DNA of 64,000 nucleotides from Ancylostoma caninum (GCA_037903475.1 JBAJFG010000076.1:682001-746000); one strand, 5' to 3'; positions 26,801-38,429 are shown, counted from the stretch's first letter. Numbers and translations are program-made. The notes: generated by a model from the sequence alone, not told the origin.

Positions 26801-29800
26801 CACCGCAAAGTAGTAAAGGATGGGTACAAGTTCAGTTTCATAAGTTAAGGAGCCCTGTTCACGCACAAAAAAGATCTCAGAGTCGAAGAAATTTTTCATT
26901 TGCTAAATATGATCCTTACACATGTAGCTGCTAAGGATCTAAGGAAATACGGAAATGAATCCTGCGAAAATGGATTTTTGCAGTATTTTGAACAGACAGA
27001 TTTTCGCACATCCTTAGTCGGCAGCACTAAGCATTGAGTGTTAGCTCTCTTTTGCAACTAATACGCACACAGAGATTTGAGGAAAGCAAGCGGTTAAAAA
27101 AGAAAGGAAGAACAGCATCGTAAAAACTTTATGAGCAGGTATTCTTGCGAAGCCCTGATTTTCGACAGAAACTCTCATAAACAATCCAGCAGCTGAACGA
27201 CGAACAAAGGCGGGGCGAAGAATGAATTACGCTAGAGCAGGGTCAAGCGTGGTGTTGGTAAAAATTCCACCCCGAAGCGACACCCCCCCCCTTGTAGATG
27301 AGAATAATGCGGCACCCCTCCAGAACAATAATTTTTTTTTACTTTTTCAATCATTGTAATTGAACAACTTTTAAAATATCCGGAAGATATTTTCTGAATT
27401 TAATTAATTCCTAGAATTAATTTTTCAATTTTCAATTTTAGTTTTTATTTGTGAATTTCAAGTTTAATCAGTGAAACAACCAGTCAGTTGCCGCATATGT
27501 CTATTTCGCACATCTACACACTTATTATCAGCAACTGGACAGAGGCAGAGGTCGTATTCATGTTCAAATAGGTCCAGGTTTCGATCCCAGCCAAAGACTA
27601 ACTTTTGCAAAGTGCATGTGCAGCAGTCGGACGTCAAGTATCTATGTGTATGAACAAAAACCATTTGTCAGGACCTTTTTTTGAGCTGTGAAAGTCGCGC
27701 GTGTTGGTGTTCGTTCAGTTAGACTTAGAAATTTAAACGTGCAGATGTATGGTTGTTTGTCACGAATTTAAAAATGGTCGGCATGTGATGTGGGAAAATG
27801 TCTTAAGCCACTCTGCTATCAGGGATATTTGCGCTTTCTGGTGCATATCTTTTTATTTTAAGAAATCTGGTTTATGAGGGTTAAATTTGGGTGGAAATTC
27901 GTTGGTAAAAAGATGGGAAAAGTGCCATTTTTATCAACGGTTCATTATCGGTTTTCCAAAGAAATAAAACTCGTCCCAGGTACTGAGACTTGAAATTTTA
28001 CATGAATACTATGCTTTTTTAAAGCTTTCGTCAGCTTTCAAATATACACTGAAAAAACTATGGAAAAAACTTGCTGTTAATCTGAGGCGAATATCTTCAC
28101 AGCTACTTTGTATTAAAGAACAGCTTCAACGAATTACAATAGAAGAAGATTTGCTCTTTCCTATGCATAGGGTCGTTTTTTACATGATCTTCTGATTTTG
28201 TCAGTCACTGAGTGTCAACATGCCACAAATTTAACAAATTTTGCGGTCATGTCTTATGTGGTCATATCGCTATAAAAAAATTTCCAGTGAGTGAGAAGCA
28301 GTGAGATTTTGCACCCTCATAAGGTTTGGTTCTGAGAAACCGTCTCCATAGCTTTGAAGCACCATGAGCTCTCCATAGGTCCTAGGACACTATCCACGGA
28401 ACTGCATTTTCAACTATATACGTATGCATTGAACTCTAGGAGTCGATTTACAGCCAAACAAAACACCGAGATTTTAGAAGAAAGTGTTTAGCGAAGATTT
28501 TACACTTGTTATTTTTGGTACTAAAAGAAAAAGAACATGTTGAAGGGCTTGCAAAACTAGCATCCTAGCAAGGAATCGAACTTGGAGCTCGCTGATGAAA
28601 AACGAACTTCCCTACCTTGCTGTTATCACACTACCCTCCTCAGTCGACCGCTCCCCTGCTCCTCCAAGCATAGGTGCGATAGGGGGGAGCCGGAGGTCTG
28701 CGACTACGGGACTACAGGAGGGGGGGAGGAGAGAGAGATCGTCAAATTACAGACGTAGATGTTAGTAATTCAGTTGAAGTTTGCCTTCGTCTATCTCAGG
28801 TATACCCTTCAATCTTACGGCGAACTGACGGCGGCGGCGCGATGAGTCCTCGCCTCGACGAGGAAAATCTGGCACTAATTTCAATATGAAAAAAACATTG
28901 AAATTGCGTTTCTTTCCAAAATGGGAGGGTCCGAGGAATATCAGCACTTCATATCCTACCTTCTCGTGTCCAATGCCCTATAATTCACCCACAGCAACCC
29001 TTTCCCTTCTAATAATACTGAAAAGTGCCAAAATGCGGCTGTTTTCCCTTTATAACTTCCTTATTCGAAACGTGGAAATATTAATGAAGGGTACATAGTG
29101 ACCACTTTTTGTGAAATTACACCTACATCACTCGTCACTTCTTCTGGAAAGACGTAAGTCGTTCTCGCTAAGCATGAAGGGTACCGGAGCCGGCCTCTTA
29201 AGGACGGCTCCGGTTCTCGCTCTGCGCCCCCCTCCCTCATTGCACTGCCTCGCTTTTGGTCGGAGCCAATGTACTGGTTTTGGCTCCATCCCCTCCTGCA
29301 CAGCGCAGGACAGACTTTTACCCATCATATCATACATGAATCGATAGAGAATTTCTTCTGATTCAATATCATGCCCTAGTCATCTCATTTGATTTTGCGT
29401 TTGAAGAGAAATTCGCGAAAAACCTACTGTTTCTCGCTGTTTTCGTCGGTCTCAAAAACCTCAACTTGGTTCCCGTAAGGTATTCACTAGAACATTTGCA
29501 ATTGGTTTCACAGTATACAATTTTTCCTCCTCTGCTTCCCTGGACTGTCCCATTTTTGATTCACGTCCTATTAATACTTTTATTAGCCATAGAACTGAAA
29601 GTGCCGCGAAAAGTATTGCTTTCGAAAGATGCAAACGGTTCCGCAAATTTTCACTTGTTCTAAGTAAACAGAGTGCCTTCTTCATCTTCTAGGGTTGTGC
29701 TATCCTAGGATACCCTTCACCCTATGGAAATTTTCACTCACAGCCGTGTTATTCCTAATTCCTTCAACCCCTTGCAATCCGTTCAATTTAGTGCACTAAC

Positions 29801-32800
29801 TCGAATTTCGTAACCTCTAAGACATTTCGGTCCGGCCGACTCACACAGCACACACATTTATTATAATCCTTCATTAAATGTTTACTAACATTCCCTAATA
29901 AGAATGTTTCCGTCTAACTTCCTGATATTGCCTTCTGTTACTTCGTCTTTCCATCATTTGCATACTTCTTCTCCCCTTTTCCCATTTCCCTCATCGTTTC
30001 CATTACCCGAAAAAAATTTATTAACCCTTAAGTGAAGGGGGTCTGCCGGACCCTCGTCCGAAGTGAACGTAGTGAGAGCCTCGGCTCCGACTATCGCACC
30101 TATGCCTCCAAGGGGACCCCCCTTTGGTAAATTACCATCGTGAGCTTAACCCTGCGCTAGAGAAATGTGAAAAAGGAGACTAAGGAACAAAATTCACACT
30201 GAAAGAGAAAATCAGCACACGAACCTAACTGCTGCGAAGAACACGTTTTTCGAAGCTTAGTAGCTAGCGCTTCCATAGCTTCGACCTTCTTGCCAAGTTT
30301 TCCTGCCTGGTCCATAATGGCCGAACAACCAGGTGAAGCACATCGTTCACTTAGATGAAGCCGGATGACCTGAAAGTTGAAGGCGAGTAGCGGATTACAC
30401 AACAGAATACTGAGAATTTGGAGATAGGTGCATAGTAACATCAGTAAGAAGAATGGCAGAAATAAAGCCTACAAACTCTGTACTCTGATAGCAATCCAGA
30501 AGGTGCGTTGAAAACACGATCAAAAGGGAAGAAGAGCCAAAATATGCATCAAGAGAACAATTTCTTCTTCATTTCGTCTACTCGTGCATAGGTAATTCAC
30601 CATACATGACAAAGTCTGCTAAGACATCAGGAATTGTTACCTGGAGCAGTAGTCTTGATATTTTGGAGCGATCCGCTGTAGTCTCCTGAAAACTTGTCAG
30701 CATGAACGCCGGAGTACTACATGATTATCACAATTCGGGGGTGATGATCAGCATACCGCAAGTCTGTTAAGGAATGAATCTACCCATGGAGAAAAACACA
30801 CATATGCTACAGGAAAAAAAGCAATTCCAAGCAAAATCGTTCACCTGCTTTGGGGGAGGAGACAACGCTTCATCCGAGTCCAGACAAATTACATCATCGT
30901 CACAAGGGGTGAAGACAGTGGCAACCTAAAAAAATCAACACAGTCTGTCATGCTCTAGTTTCAGAACGGCTCAGTGATTGGGGATAGTTTGGATGGAATC
31001 CCGAATTTTACATAAAATCATGGAAAGCACACGCTTTAACAGCACTGGAAAACTTCAGTGTCTTTGCCTACTTTTTGATAATCTGAAGTTGGCGATATAT
31101 TAGGCGAAAAAAAAGTGTATGGCAATACAAAAGGCGAGGAAATGTGTTAGCGAGATAAAACAACGATTATGTGGCGCGACGACAGCGCCGCTGTGAAGTA
31201 TGCCACAGGCCTTACGGGGAATTTAATTCCAAGTGCAGAAAGACAACCAGATCAAAGATCATCAGATCTTCAGGAAATTTTGCTCGAATGTACGTGAATT
31301 TTCAAGGTAGAGTGGAGCGCTAGGGTTTGTAACGTCTATGAGTTCTATCGTTAGAGGCACATAACCGGCGCGTGTTCACCGCGGCTGAATTGTGACGGTT
31401 GAGCTCGGTTACTGCGTATTCGAGGACAATGTGAGATCAACAACAATTCGCTGCGGCTAAACAAGCAGTACAAAACACTAGGTTGTTACAAAATCGATAC
31501 CGAATTTGGTAGTAGAATTCAAAAGATTACAACTCGACTAAAATTGAACTTTTCCACCAGTTATAAAGTAATTCGAATCAGCACATATTCGCAATCTTTC
31601 TTCTTAATTTCAGTCCCAGTGGATTCGGAGCCAAGCATTTTCTAGTCAGCAAAATGTGCAGAGGCGTCTTGAGCTGAGGTGAGGTATTTTCACGGCCTAT
31701 TCTTCTTCTCAGGGATGGATCCAACCGCTTCAATTTGTGATCTCCTGTAGGGGAACAGTTCGTTGAGCAAGATGTGTAAAGCCGAGTCTCGATTTCCGCT
31801 TGCGTCTTCTTCCGAGTCGTCTGGAGTGCAAAGTGTGGTCTTCTGCTGTTGTGCTACACCAATGAAAGTTCGAGTACTCCAAATCCAAAGAAGCAATCCA
31901 CTCGTCCAATTTTTCCACCATACCTTTTCCTTCCAAGGAGCCAAAAACAGCGAAATAGTAAACATTAAGGCCAGCTTCGAGATCTTGAACAGATCTTCTT
32001 GTGATAGCTTCTATCGGCGCCTTCAGGACGGCACAAACTTGGTCATATTTGAGTCCATGACTGTGAGATACGTAAACCAAAGACCGGATTACTTGGACCA
32101 ACATTGATCTACGACCTTGTTTACGTCTCCTCCCACATAGAGTTGTAATATACCCCTCCCCTCTGCACTGCTACTGAGAGCGAGACCGTGATATAGTTTG
32201 AGACGAATTTTTGCAAACGACTATACTTCGATTTGCCTTCGAAAAAAAAACTAATGAAAGTGGATAGATCCCAGTGAGGATTAGAGTGCAGAAAGAAGAA
32301 GAAATAAGCTTTTGAATGAATACTACCAAATATGTGGTGGAAACGTCGCTTTTCATGCCAAAGTATTAATCCACATTTCGTTATTCGAAAATCCGACATA
32401 GATATTGCAGCGACGTAGTAAATGCAGAATGCAATCACCATTTGTGCTCAAAAATACTCATCTATGTAAGTCAAAAACAGCTGACTGATTGCCGTGTTCA
32501 AACATCACAATTTAGCCACTACGCAGCCGCTAGGTACCCCCTCCCCCTCTCCACCGATGCAGCTCACAGGGCATTTAGCGCGGAATGAGTAACGGACTGC
32601 TCGAACGCATGTGTTCCATGTACCACCACACCACTTTCGAGGCCGTTTTGGCATATGAGACAGTTAAAAATCACTGCGATTATCAAGTTAGAACGTGCGC
32701 GATTTTTCGTGTCGGTCAAAAGCATCTCTGTGCTCTCCACGTAGGAATACATCAATATTCACTCCATTCTGAACCACCTGTGCAGACTATACACAAGCAT

Positions 32801-32907
32801 AGCATTCCACAAAAAAAAGCACTAACCTCACAATTATTTGTTTCCGTCACATTCTCCGGAACAATTTCATCTTTCATATCGCTAGCACCTGCCGACATGA
32901 CCATCAT
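17813..32907 (-). CDS. unidentified coiled-coil protein with an acidic SUMO-interaction-like motif, 13 exons
   Basis: I do not recognise this family. Exons in coding order, with consistent phase: 32907-32827, 30925-30845, 30685-30641, 30369-30225, 26613-26492, 26417-26292, 24829-24674, 24362-24272, 20076-19985, 19925-19808, 19215-19025 and 17896-17813, giving about 443 codons ending in TAA. A further exon may be hidden between 32827 and 30925. The N-terminus is acidic and carries DDDVICLDSDE, a hydrophobic core in acidic residues typical of SUMO-interaction motifs. Next comes a helical stretch (KLGKKVEAMEALATKLRK to QGALIHDLETQLSLLL) with coiled-coil character, then a Ser/Pro/Gln-rich linker, then a conserved-looking C-terminal region (ECHRC, VRRWTSSLVHTF, FDKYVTNRVVFNIG). 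A nuclear role is inference only. Transposons fill introns at 18.0-18.9, 20.5-23.3 and 27.2-30.2 kb. An ATF7IP-like scaffold was considered but no fibronectin III domain is visible. Confidence 0.75.
17966..18904. mobile_element. Tc1-like element sharing ends with the copy at 538-1081
   Basis: Ends are CCGGGTGCGGCAAAAGTATTG-like on the left and CAATACTTTCGCCGCACCCTG on the right, next to TA. Open frames inside (plus 18218-18613, minus 18273-18049) are not recognisable as transposase. It lies in the last intron of the coiled-coil gene, between 17896 and 19025. Confidence 0.6.
20814..21021. mobile_element. 208-bp fold-back MITE inserted at TA
   Basis: An almost perfect palindrome. The left arm starts CAGGGAACTCCAAACGGTCG and the right arm ends CGACCGTTTGGAGTTCCCTG, with a very short loop near 20917. 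TA occurs on both sides, fitting a Tc1/mariner-type insertion into the mariner transposase. No coding capacity. Confidence 0.85.
21030..22293. mobile_element. non-autonomous hAT-like element, copy 1
   Basis: Inverted ends CAGGGTCAAGCGTG and CACGCTTGACCCTG, flanked by 8-mers TATGTGAT and TATGTGAC (7 of 8 identical), fit a hAT-type insertion at the edge of the fold-back MITE. No transposase. Poly-C tracts sit just inside both ends. The interior has a duplicated block of roughly 150 bp (around 21345-21430 and 21495-21570), each with a GGTTCGATCCC-like box, and the core ATTTTTATCGACGAAACCTC shared with copy 3. Confidence 0.8.
25679..25911. mobile_element. small hAT-type MITE, diverged
   Basis: Starts CAGCGGCGGAAG and ends with CTTCTGCGTCCGGCACTA. 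The flanking 8-mers GTAAGCAG and GTAAGCGG differ at one base. The A/T-rich interior and C-rich right end resemble the CAGTGGCGGATGC family at 47044. It lies between exons 26292 and 24829 of the coiled-coil gene. Confidence 0.55.
27238..30154. mobile_element. non-autonomous hAT-like element, copy 2, with a nested 1.4-kb repeat
   Basis: Ends CAGGGTCAAGCGTG and GAGCTTAACCCTG, flanked by an exact 8-bp duplication CGCTAGAG (27230-27237 and 30155-30162). The insertion of the TIR repeat at 28669-30104 accounts for nearly half its length. No transposase. It fills most of the coiled-coil gene intron between 30225 and 26613, its right edge 70 bp from that exon. Confidence 0.85.
28669..30104 (+). mobile_element. 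1.4-kb TIR repeat, copy A
   Basis: Starts CATAGGTGCGATAG and ends CTATCGCACCTATG. It is flanked by an exact 8-bp duplication CCTCCAAG (28661-28668 and 30105-30112). Copy B, inverted, is at 42317-43877. Both copies keep a related open stretch (here 29466-29663 plus) with a hydrophobic segment, [18 protein letters not shown], but no known domain. Confidence 0.8.
31690..32104 (-). other. open frames in an intron of the coiled-coil gene, status unclear
   Basis: Two overlapping minus-strand frames (32104-31730 and 31965-31690) contain blocks such as RRSVQDLEAGLNVYYFAVFG and CTPDDSEEDASGNRDS that look more protein-like than random. I could not join them in phase to the flanking exons 32827 and 30925. 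They could be an alternative exon, a separate small gene, or chance. Confidence 0.3.
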
Positions 32908-34224
32908 CTTTTGAGTCAACTTCAAAATCCTATGATGGAATCCTCTAGAACAAGTAAACAATCAGCAATGAGGATCTACATCGGTCGATCGAATGCGAAG
33001 ACGATTGCACGCACAAAGGTGAGTCATGTTACAGTATACTGCGGCAATCGCTTCAGGACCCATCGTATCGCAACGGCTAATCCACCGCTGGTAAATTGTA
33101 CAAAAACAGTTAAGGCCTCCCACGACAAAAAAGAGGATAAATCGTAATGTGAATTAAAAGCCTTTTACTGTTATTCCTATTGTTATTACGAGTGACGACC
33201 AAAGTAAATTTCGAGGTGTCGCCAGAGTATGGCAGTTCAAAATATGTAAACTGAATCAAAATAAACCGGCGATGTACGTGGTCACTGCAGTGGAAAAGAC
33301 GCGTATCGATCCAACCGTGACGACCGTGGCGGATGTAGCGACCATCGTCAAGTTCTGGGAATTTAATTGAAACAGTTATGTTCTCAATGAAGTTCTGTAT
33401 AAAATGGAGGGAACAGTAGTGGAGACAGCCGCTTGTAAAACCATCACAAGATGTTACAAAAGCGTGGGGAATTGATAAGAAACTGTATGTAAGTCGCGAC
33501 AAATGAAAATAGCGCAGACACTGTGAGGATTATATGCCACTTGCATGAATGTATTCTTCTCAATAAAAACTACTTTAAAAAGCAAACACATTGACTTTCA
33601 CAACACTTCGTTTTTTCACCAAAGAATAAAAAAATAAAATGGTCCATCACACCTGAATTGAAATGCTGTGCAGACTACATAGCGAAAAAAATTATAAGTG
33701 GATTAAATTACGAACTGAATAAGGACACTGCTAAGGACAAACTCCAACAGAACCTGTAGTTTTCTGAACGTGCTCAAATACGCACGCATGCGACAACTCG
33801 TCCAACTTGCGCGCGCATGGAGGCGTGTCCTTTCAACGACGTGAATTATTGGGGTGTAGGTTGTATGGCGCGATTCTTCGGGTGGTACCATAGACTGAAT
33901 GTGGAGCTCGCTACTACCACCCGGATTACGGTCACGTGTCTCGGTTTGCCTAAATCAGCCTGACAGTGCAACTCATTCACCTCTCCACCATTATACTACC
34001 GTGGAAGAGAACGTAAAGAGTTGCTGGTACTTTTACGTAGCGAACAGAGTCAAGCGTGATGATGATAGACGGTCAACCTCCCCCCCCCTCCGCTCCCCCT
34101 TTCGTACATAAATTTCAAGTGCAGACGCCATTGACTTCAAATTCAAACGTCATGGCACACCGCGTACACCGTCAAGGGTTCGATCCCCTCTCTATCCAGA
34201 ATTTTAAGAAAAAGGTGAAATATA

Positions 34225-34462
34225 CAGTCCTGTAGATCAGGAGGGAAGGATCTCCGCGACGCTTAGAATCCTCCACGTCGTTATCTCCAGCAAGCAGATC
34301 GTGGGTCGACATGTTAGACATAACTGCGTATCATGGTCGAACGTTGTCTTCAGTCATCTCCAACATGTCAACTCATGATCTGCTTGCTGGAGATAACAAC
34401 GTGGAACGACGTGGAGGATTCTAAGCGTCGCGGAGATCCCTCCCTCCTGATCTACAGGACTG
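34225..34462. mobile_element. fold-back MITE at TA inside hAT-like copy 3
   Basis: Left arm CAGTCCTGTAGATCAGGAGG and right arm CCTCCTGATCTACAGGACTG are exact inverses at the ends and continue as a long imperfect inverted repeat (GCTTGCTGGAGATAAC in the right arm). TA on both sides. Non-coding. Confidence 0.8.
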
Positions 34463-34929
34463 TATGTGGCTAGCGAATAACGCTCTGAAAGCGTGAGTTC
34501 AGACTCACTCAAGCGATTTGCTTAAAATTTGTCATGAAAAATATCCATATACGTCATATACTATCATCGACAGATCGATGATCCTTGTACTATCCATGTT
34601 TACCGCCGATACTGTACCTCCTGTGGAGGGGGCGGGGCTGACCCGTCTCGGGCTAGAGATACTTGTTCCCAGGCAGTATGATGCTGTAAGCCGTATAAGG
34701 TACACTTTACTCACTCTCTTCGCATTGCTCATAATCTCATGTACAGTATGACAAATATATTCCCCTGAACCACCATATCTATTGTGCATACGGACGATAT
34801 AAAGTCCAAGAGTCTAAGGCGCCAACATCCGCCACATAAGTCGCCACATATACATAGTCAAGGGTTCGATCCCCTCCGAGGCCAAAATTTTTGCACGACT
34901 TCAAATGACGCGCGCCTGTAGTGGGCTCG

Positions 34930-36000
34930 AGATAATCGAACGTAGTGTGCGGAAGGACACTTTATCGGATTGCAGGACTGAGCAGGACGAGCAGTATGAA
35001 CGTGCAAAAACGTCCACCTAAAATTTTGGCTCACTCAGCGGTATGGTTGTAGACGGACCTGAATAGCAGGAGATCTAGCCCGCTGAGGTGCCGTTCTTTT
35101 TTCAGTTTTAAACAGTCGAAGGTTTGCGTATTCAGGCTGCACAGCTCTTTTTCCCGCATTTGCCCCCGTCGCGATTCAACTCCGTCGATAAAAACATGTA
35201 AAAAAGGCTATTTTCATCGACAAAACCTCATCTCCGTAATTCCCGTGCTGAATCTTTCCTCTTGGACATGAAGATCTGAAGTGGAGGTGAAACATTGTTG
35301 GGTGGGCTCCACAGAATTGCTGTTTGTCGTTTCGCAGGACTGTGTAGGACTGGCAGTGCGAAAATGCAAAAATTTTTACCCAAAATTTTGACTAGCTCAA
35401 GGGCATCGATGTAGTCGGACACCCATTGCAGAAGATCTAGCCTGATGAGGTACCGATTTTTTTTCCAGTTTTAAATTGTCGAAGTGTAGCGTTTTCAGTG
35501 TGCATAGATCCTTTTCCTCAGCTGGCTAAACCGCTGTTCAAATCCGTCGATAAAAACATGTAAAAAAGGCCATTTTTATCGACGAAACCTCATCTTCGTG
35601 ATCCTCTTGTCGAATCTTTTCTCTTGAATCTGGAGACCTGAAACTTGGAGGTGAAGCACAGTTGGGTGAAGTCCATAGAATGACTTTTTATCGGCCTGCA
35701 GGACTGGGTGGGACTGGCAGTACAAACTTGCAAAATTTTCACCTGAAATTTCGGCTTGCTCTGAGGCATGACTGTAGTTGGACATGGATAGCAGGAGATC
35801 TAGACGGTTGATGTTCCGATTTTTCTCCGTTTTGACTTTTAGGAGCTTTGCGCTCTCAGGCAGTGTGGTTCCTTTTTCCGCAGGTGTCATCCTTCCTGCT
35901 TTGATCTATTCGATAAAAAAGTAAGAAAGGGCCATTTTTATCAACTAAACATTATTTCCGTAATTTCTGTGCTGAATCTTTTCTATTGATGCTGGATATA
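34930..36000. repeat. three tandem units of ~360 bp
   Basis: The block around TCGACAAAACCTCATCTCCG at about 35215 recurs in diverged form at about 35577 and 35937, together with GGACTG...GCAAAATTTT and GAGATCTAG blocks at the same spacing. Copy 1 has this unit about once, so the tandem array is specific to copy 3. Confidence 0.7.
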
Positions 36001-36237
36001 GTCTGTCCGAAACGACGAGTCCGTCCACGCACGCGGGGATCGGGAGGCGGCGTAGCTGGGACGGATGCTGTTGGCTGCCACGTCGACCACCTCACAGCCA
36101 AATCATTGGTCAATACCATGAAGATAACGATGAGACATGATACGCAGATCAGTGATGATGACGTGGAGCGCTGGCAAACGTGGCAGCTTCTCGATCCCCG
36201 CGTGCGTGGGCGGACTCGTCGTTTCGGACACACTATA
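35997..36237. mobile_element. MITE with AGTCTGTCCGAAACGACGAG ends, copy 1
   Basis: The left end AGTCTGTCCGAAACGACGAG is mirrored by CTCGTCGTTTCGGAC at the right, beside TATA on each side. The terminal repeat continues to the CGCACGCGGGGATCG block, about 45 bp. Non-coding. Confidence 0.75.
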
Positions 36238-36866
36238 GCTGAAACTTGAAGGCAGAGCACGGTTGGGTAGCCTTCATAGTGTGACTTTTTTTGGCTTCCA
36301 GGGGTGAGCAGGTCTGGCGGTACGCATGAACAAAAATGGCCTTCCGATATTCAGTCTCACTCGGTGGTCTAGCAGCAGTACTACTAAAAGCAATGCCCGA
36401 ATTCTCTGCCACAACCACGATCCCTCTCCTCTACGACCCCCCCCCTTTATCCGCCCACCATACGACCCTCCTTTGGTAATTTATCAACTCACGCTTGACC
36501 ATGATAGCGAACCCGTGAAATTAGGTTTCACTCCTATATACGCTGCACCTCTGCAAAGAACTGATCGGGTCCTGACGAAGTTTCCTTTCGAAGACCAGTT
36601 CGACATCAAGCGTTCATCTTTCAATACGAGTCATGCCTAATTCCCCTGAAATATCCAGTAACTTCAGAAAACCACAAGTTCGTGTAATTCAACTATTCAG
36701 CAATTTGAAAGGTCTACATATTGGAACTATTCGTTCAATCGTTTCAAGAAGATCCTTAACAAATAGAGTAATCATTGGGTTACCGTGAAAATCCCTTTGT
36801 TTTTGGCAGTACATTCACTTCGGCATTCAAATAAGCTGATGTCGGAAACGTTCGTTCATCCGTATA

Positions 36867-37105
36867 TAGTCTGTCCGAAACGACGAGTCCGCCCACGAAC
36901 GCGGGAATCGAGGAGCGGCGCGGCTGGGGCGGATGCTGTTGGCTGCCACTTCGTCCACGTCACAGCCAAATCATTGCTCAATAACATGAAGATAACGATG
37001 AAACGTGATACGCAGATCAGGGATGATGACGTGGAGCGCTGGCAAACGTGGCAGCTTCTCGATCCTCGCGTGCGTGGGCGGACTCGTCGTTTAGGACAGA
37101 CTTTA
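36867..37105. mobile_element. MITE with AGTCTGTCCGAAACGACGAG ends, copy 2
   Basis: Same family, size and orientation as 35997-36237, with a few substitutions (right end CTCGTCGTTTAGGACAGACT). The copy is diverged but complete, about 630 bp from copy 1's right edge. Confidence 0.75.
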
Positions 37106-37149
37106 CCTCAAAAACCAGCGCTCAGATGTCTGTCTGTATACAGGCTGCC

Positions 37150-37470
37150 TTCGAATAAAAAGGAAGGGGGGGGGCAACTAACAATGGTTGACAGCTTCAC
37201 CGGTCGTGCATGTTCTGGCTTGTTAGTTGACAAGTCGCGAACGTGTTCGTCGGCAAGTCTTCTTTTTGGCTGGCAATAATTGCCTTAAATTACTGTCATT
37301 TTTTGTTGAAATTGAGCTTTTCTCGAGCAACCCTTCATTGAATGGTATTTGAAAAAAAAGGATGTGAAATTCCTCAGTGAATGGTGATCTGCTTTCACAG
37401 TTCACCAACATGTCAGAATATGTACGAACTGTCGAGTGGTCGACCAGTGTTAGATGCACTCCTCCATTTC
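37150..37470. repeat. imperfect inverted repeat
   Basis: The segment around GGTTGACAGCTTCACCGGTC (about 37178-37240) is related to the reverse complement of the segment at about 37390-37450. Translations of the two strands show the similarity (LTMVDSFTGRACSGLLVD versus LTLVDHSTVRTYSDMLVN). Function unknown. Confidence 0.45.
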
Positions 37471-37771
37471 CTCCGCTATTCTGCCTTAACCTGTACAAAG
37501 AGGTGAAGTGACGCGTGTGAATGGGTCTACTTCGCCCTCAGCGGAGTTTCCTGTATACGCTGAATTACCTTGTTCCAGCCTTTCTCATCATATTAAATTT
37601 TAGTAATGGAAATAACGACGTTTGAATAGGCCGTCATGAATGATTGGGCCGTAAACTCTCTACTTTGACAAGACCATCCCTTATCGATCCCTTCGATGCC
37701 GTTGATGTATAGCAAACTCACGGTTCACTCAATTTCGTCAGCATATGTATGTTGTTGATTTCATCCTGCAG

Positions 37772-37811
37772 AGGCGCGTAAACTTTGACGCGCCGCAAGG
37801 ATGAATAACTT
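37772..37811. repeat. solitary end of the GGCGCGTAAACTTTGACGCG MITE family
   Basis: Matches the right terminal repeat of the MITE at 16467-16697 (GGCGCGTAAA, GACGCGCCGC, ATGAATAACTTT). No partner end was found within 1 kb. The next 300 bp is very CpG-rich and unidentified. Confidence 0.6.
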
Positions 37812-38429
37812 TATAAGCGGGTTTCAGACATTTTCCGATCCGCGGCGCGGCGTGACGCGAGAAGTGACCTGCGCGCGGGAAACATCTCGCTCAGGGAGTT
37901 GCGTTGGATTCACGGCGCGGCAACGAACACTCCAGACCTTTCGACTCCGCGACTCGGAGAGCGAGCTCAAAAATGCCGCGGAGGGCTCGCGCGAGGAAAA
38001 ATCTATGAAAGCCCCCCCCCCCTGCTCGCGGCACTTGCCATGCGAGCTCGCTCTGCGTTGTCAGTACTTCTCAGATCTAGCAGACGAGTAAAGCGGAACA
38101 GCGTCGTAATGGTGCTGCTTCCTCTAATAATTGTGCAGCAGGAACGGAGCCTGAGCAGTGCTGGGATTCAGGAACGTTCCTGGGAAGTTATGAGCTCCCC
38201 ATTCGAGGATGGCCGGAATTTCCTAGTAAAATGTGATGTGTTATGCTACCTTTATCATCGCATGTGGTTGCTGACAAAGAAGTGCCAGCGGAACAAGATT
38301 AACTCATTTTTACCAGGAGACCTCATCCCCCTTGGAACGATGCGCAGATCATTACCTTCGCGGGATCGTTCATAAATCCCGCCTCAGTATAATAATGGGT
38401 CAAATACAGAGCATACCTGCATCTCCTTC

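Larger units (their letters stand above)
34045..36503. mobile_element. non-autonomous hAT-like element, copy 3, with internal tandem repeats and nested MITEs
   Basis: Ends CAGAGTCAAGCGTGATGATG and CACGCTTGACCATG; flanking 8-mers GTAGCGAA and ATAGCGAA match at 7 of 8. Poly-C tracts follow each end, as in the other copies. Inside are a fold-back MITE (34225-34462), three tandem units of about 360 bp (about 34930-36000), and another MITE (about 35997-36237). No transposase is present. Confidence 0.8.

Noticed and set aside
33110..33502. 130-codon minus-strand frame upstream of the coiled-coil gene
   Set aside because: No domain, no splice context and an unconvincing composition. It may be a chance frame, so it is not listed as a gene.
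35205..35990. CRISPR-like regularly spaced repeats
   Set aside because: The repeats are ~360-bp diverged tandem units in a eukaryotic transposon, not short repeats with spacers.
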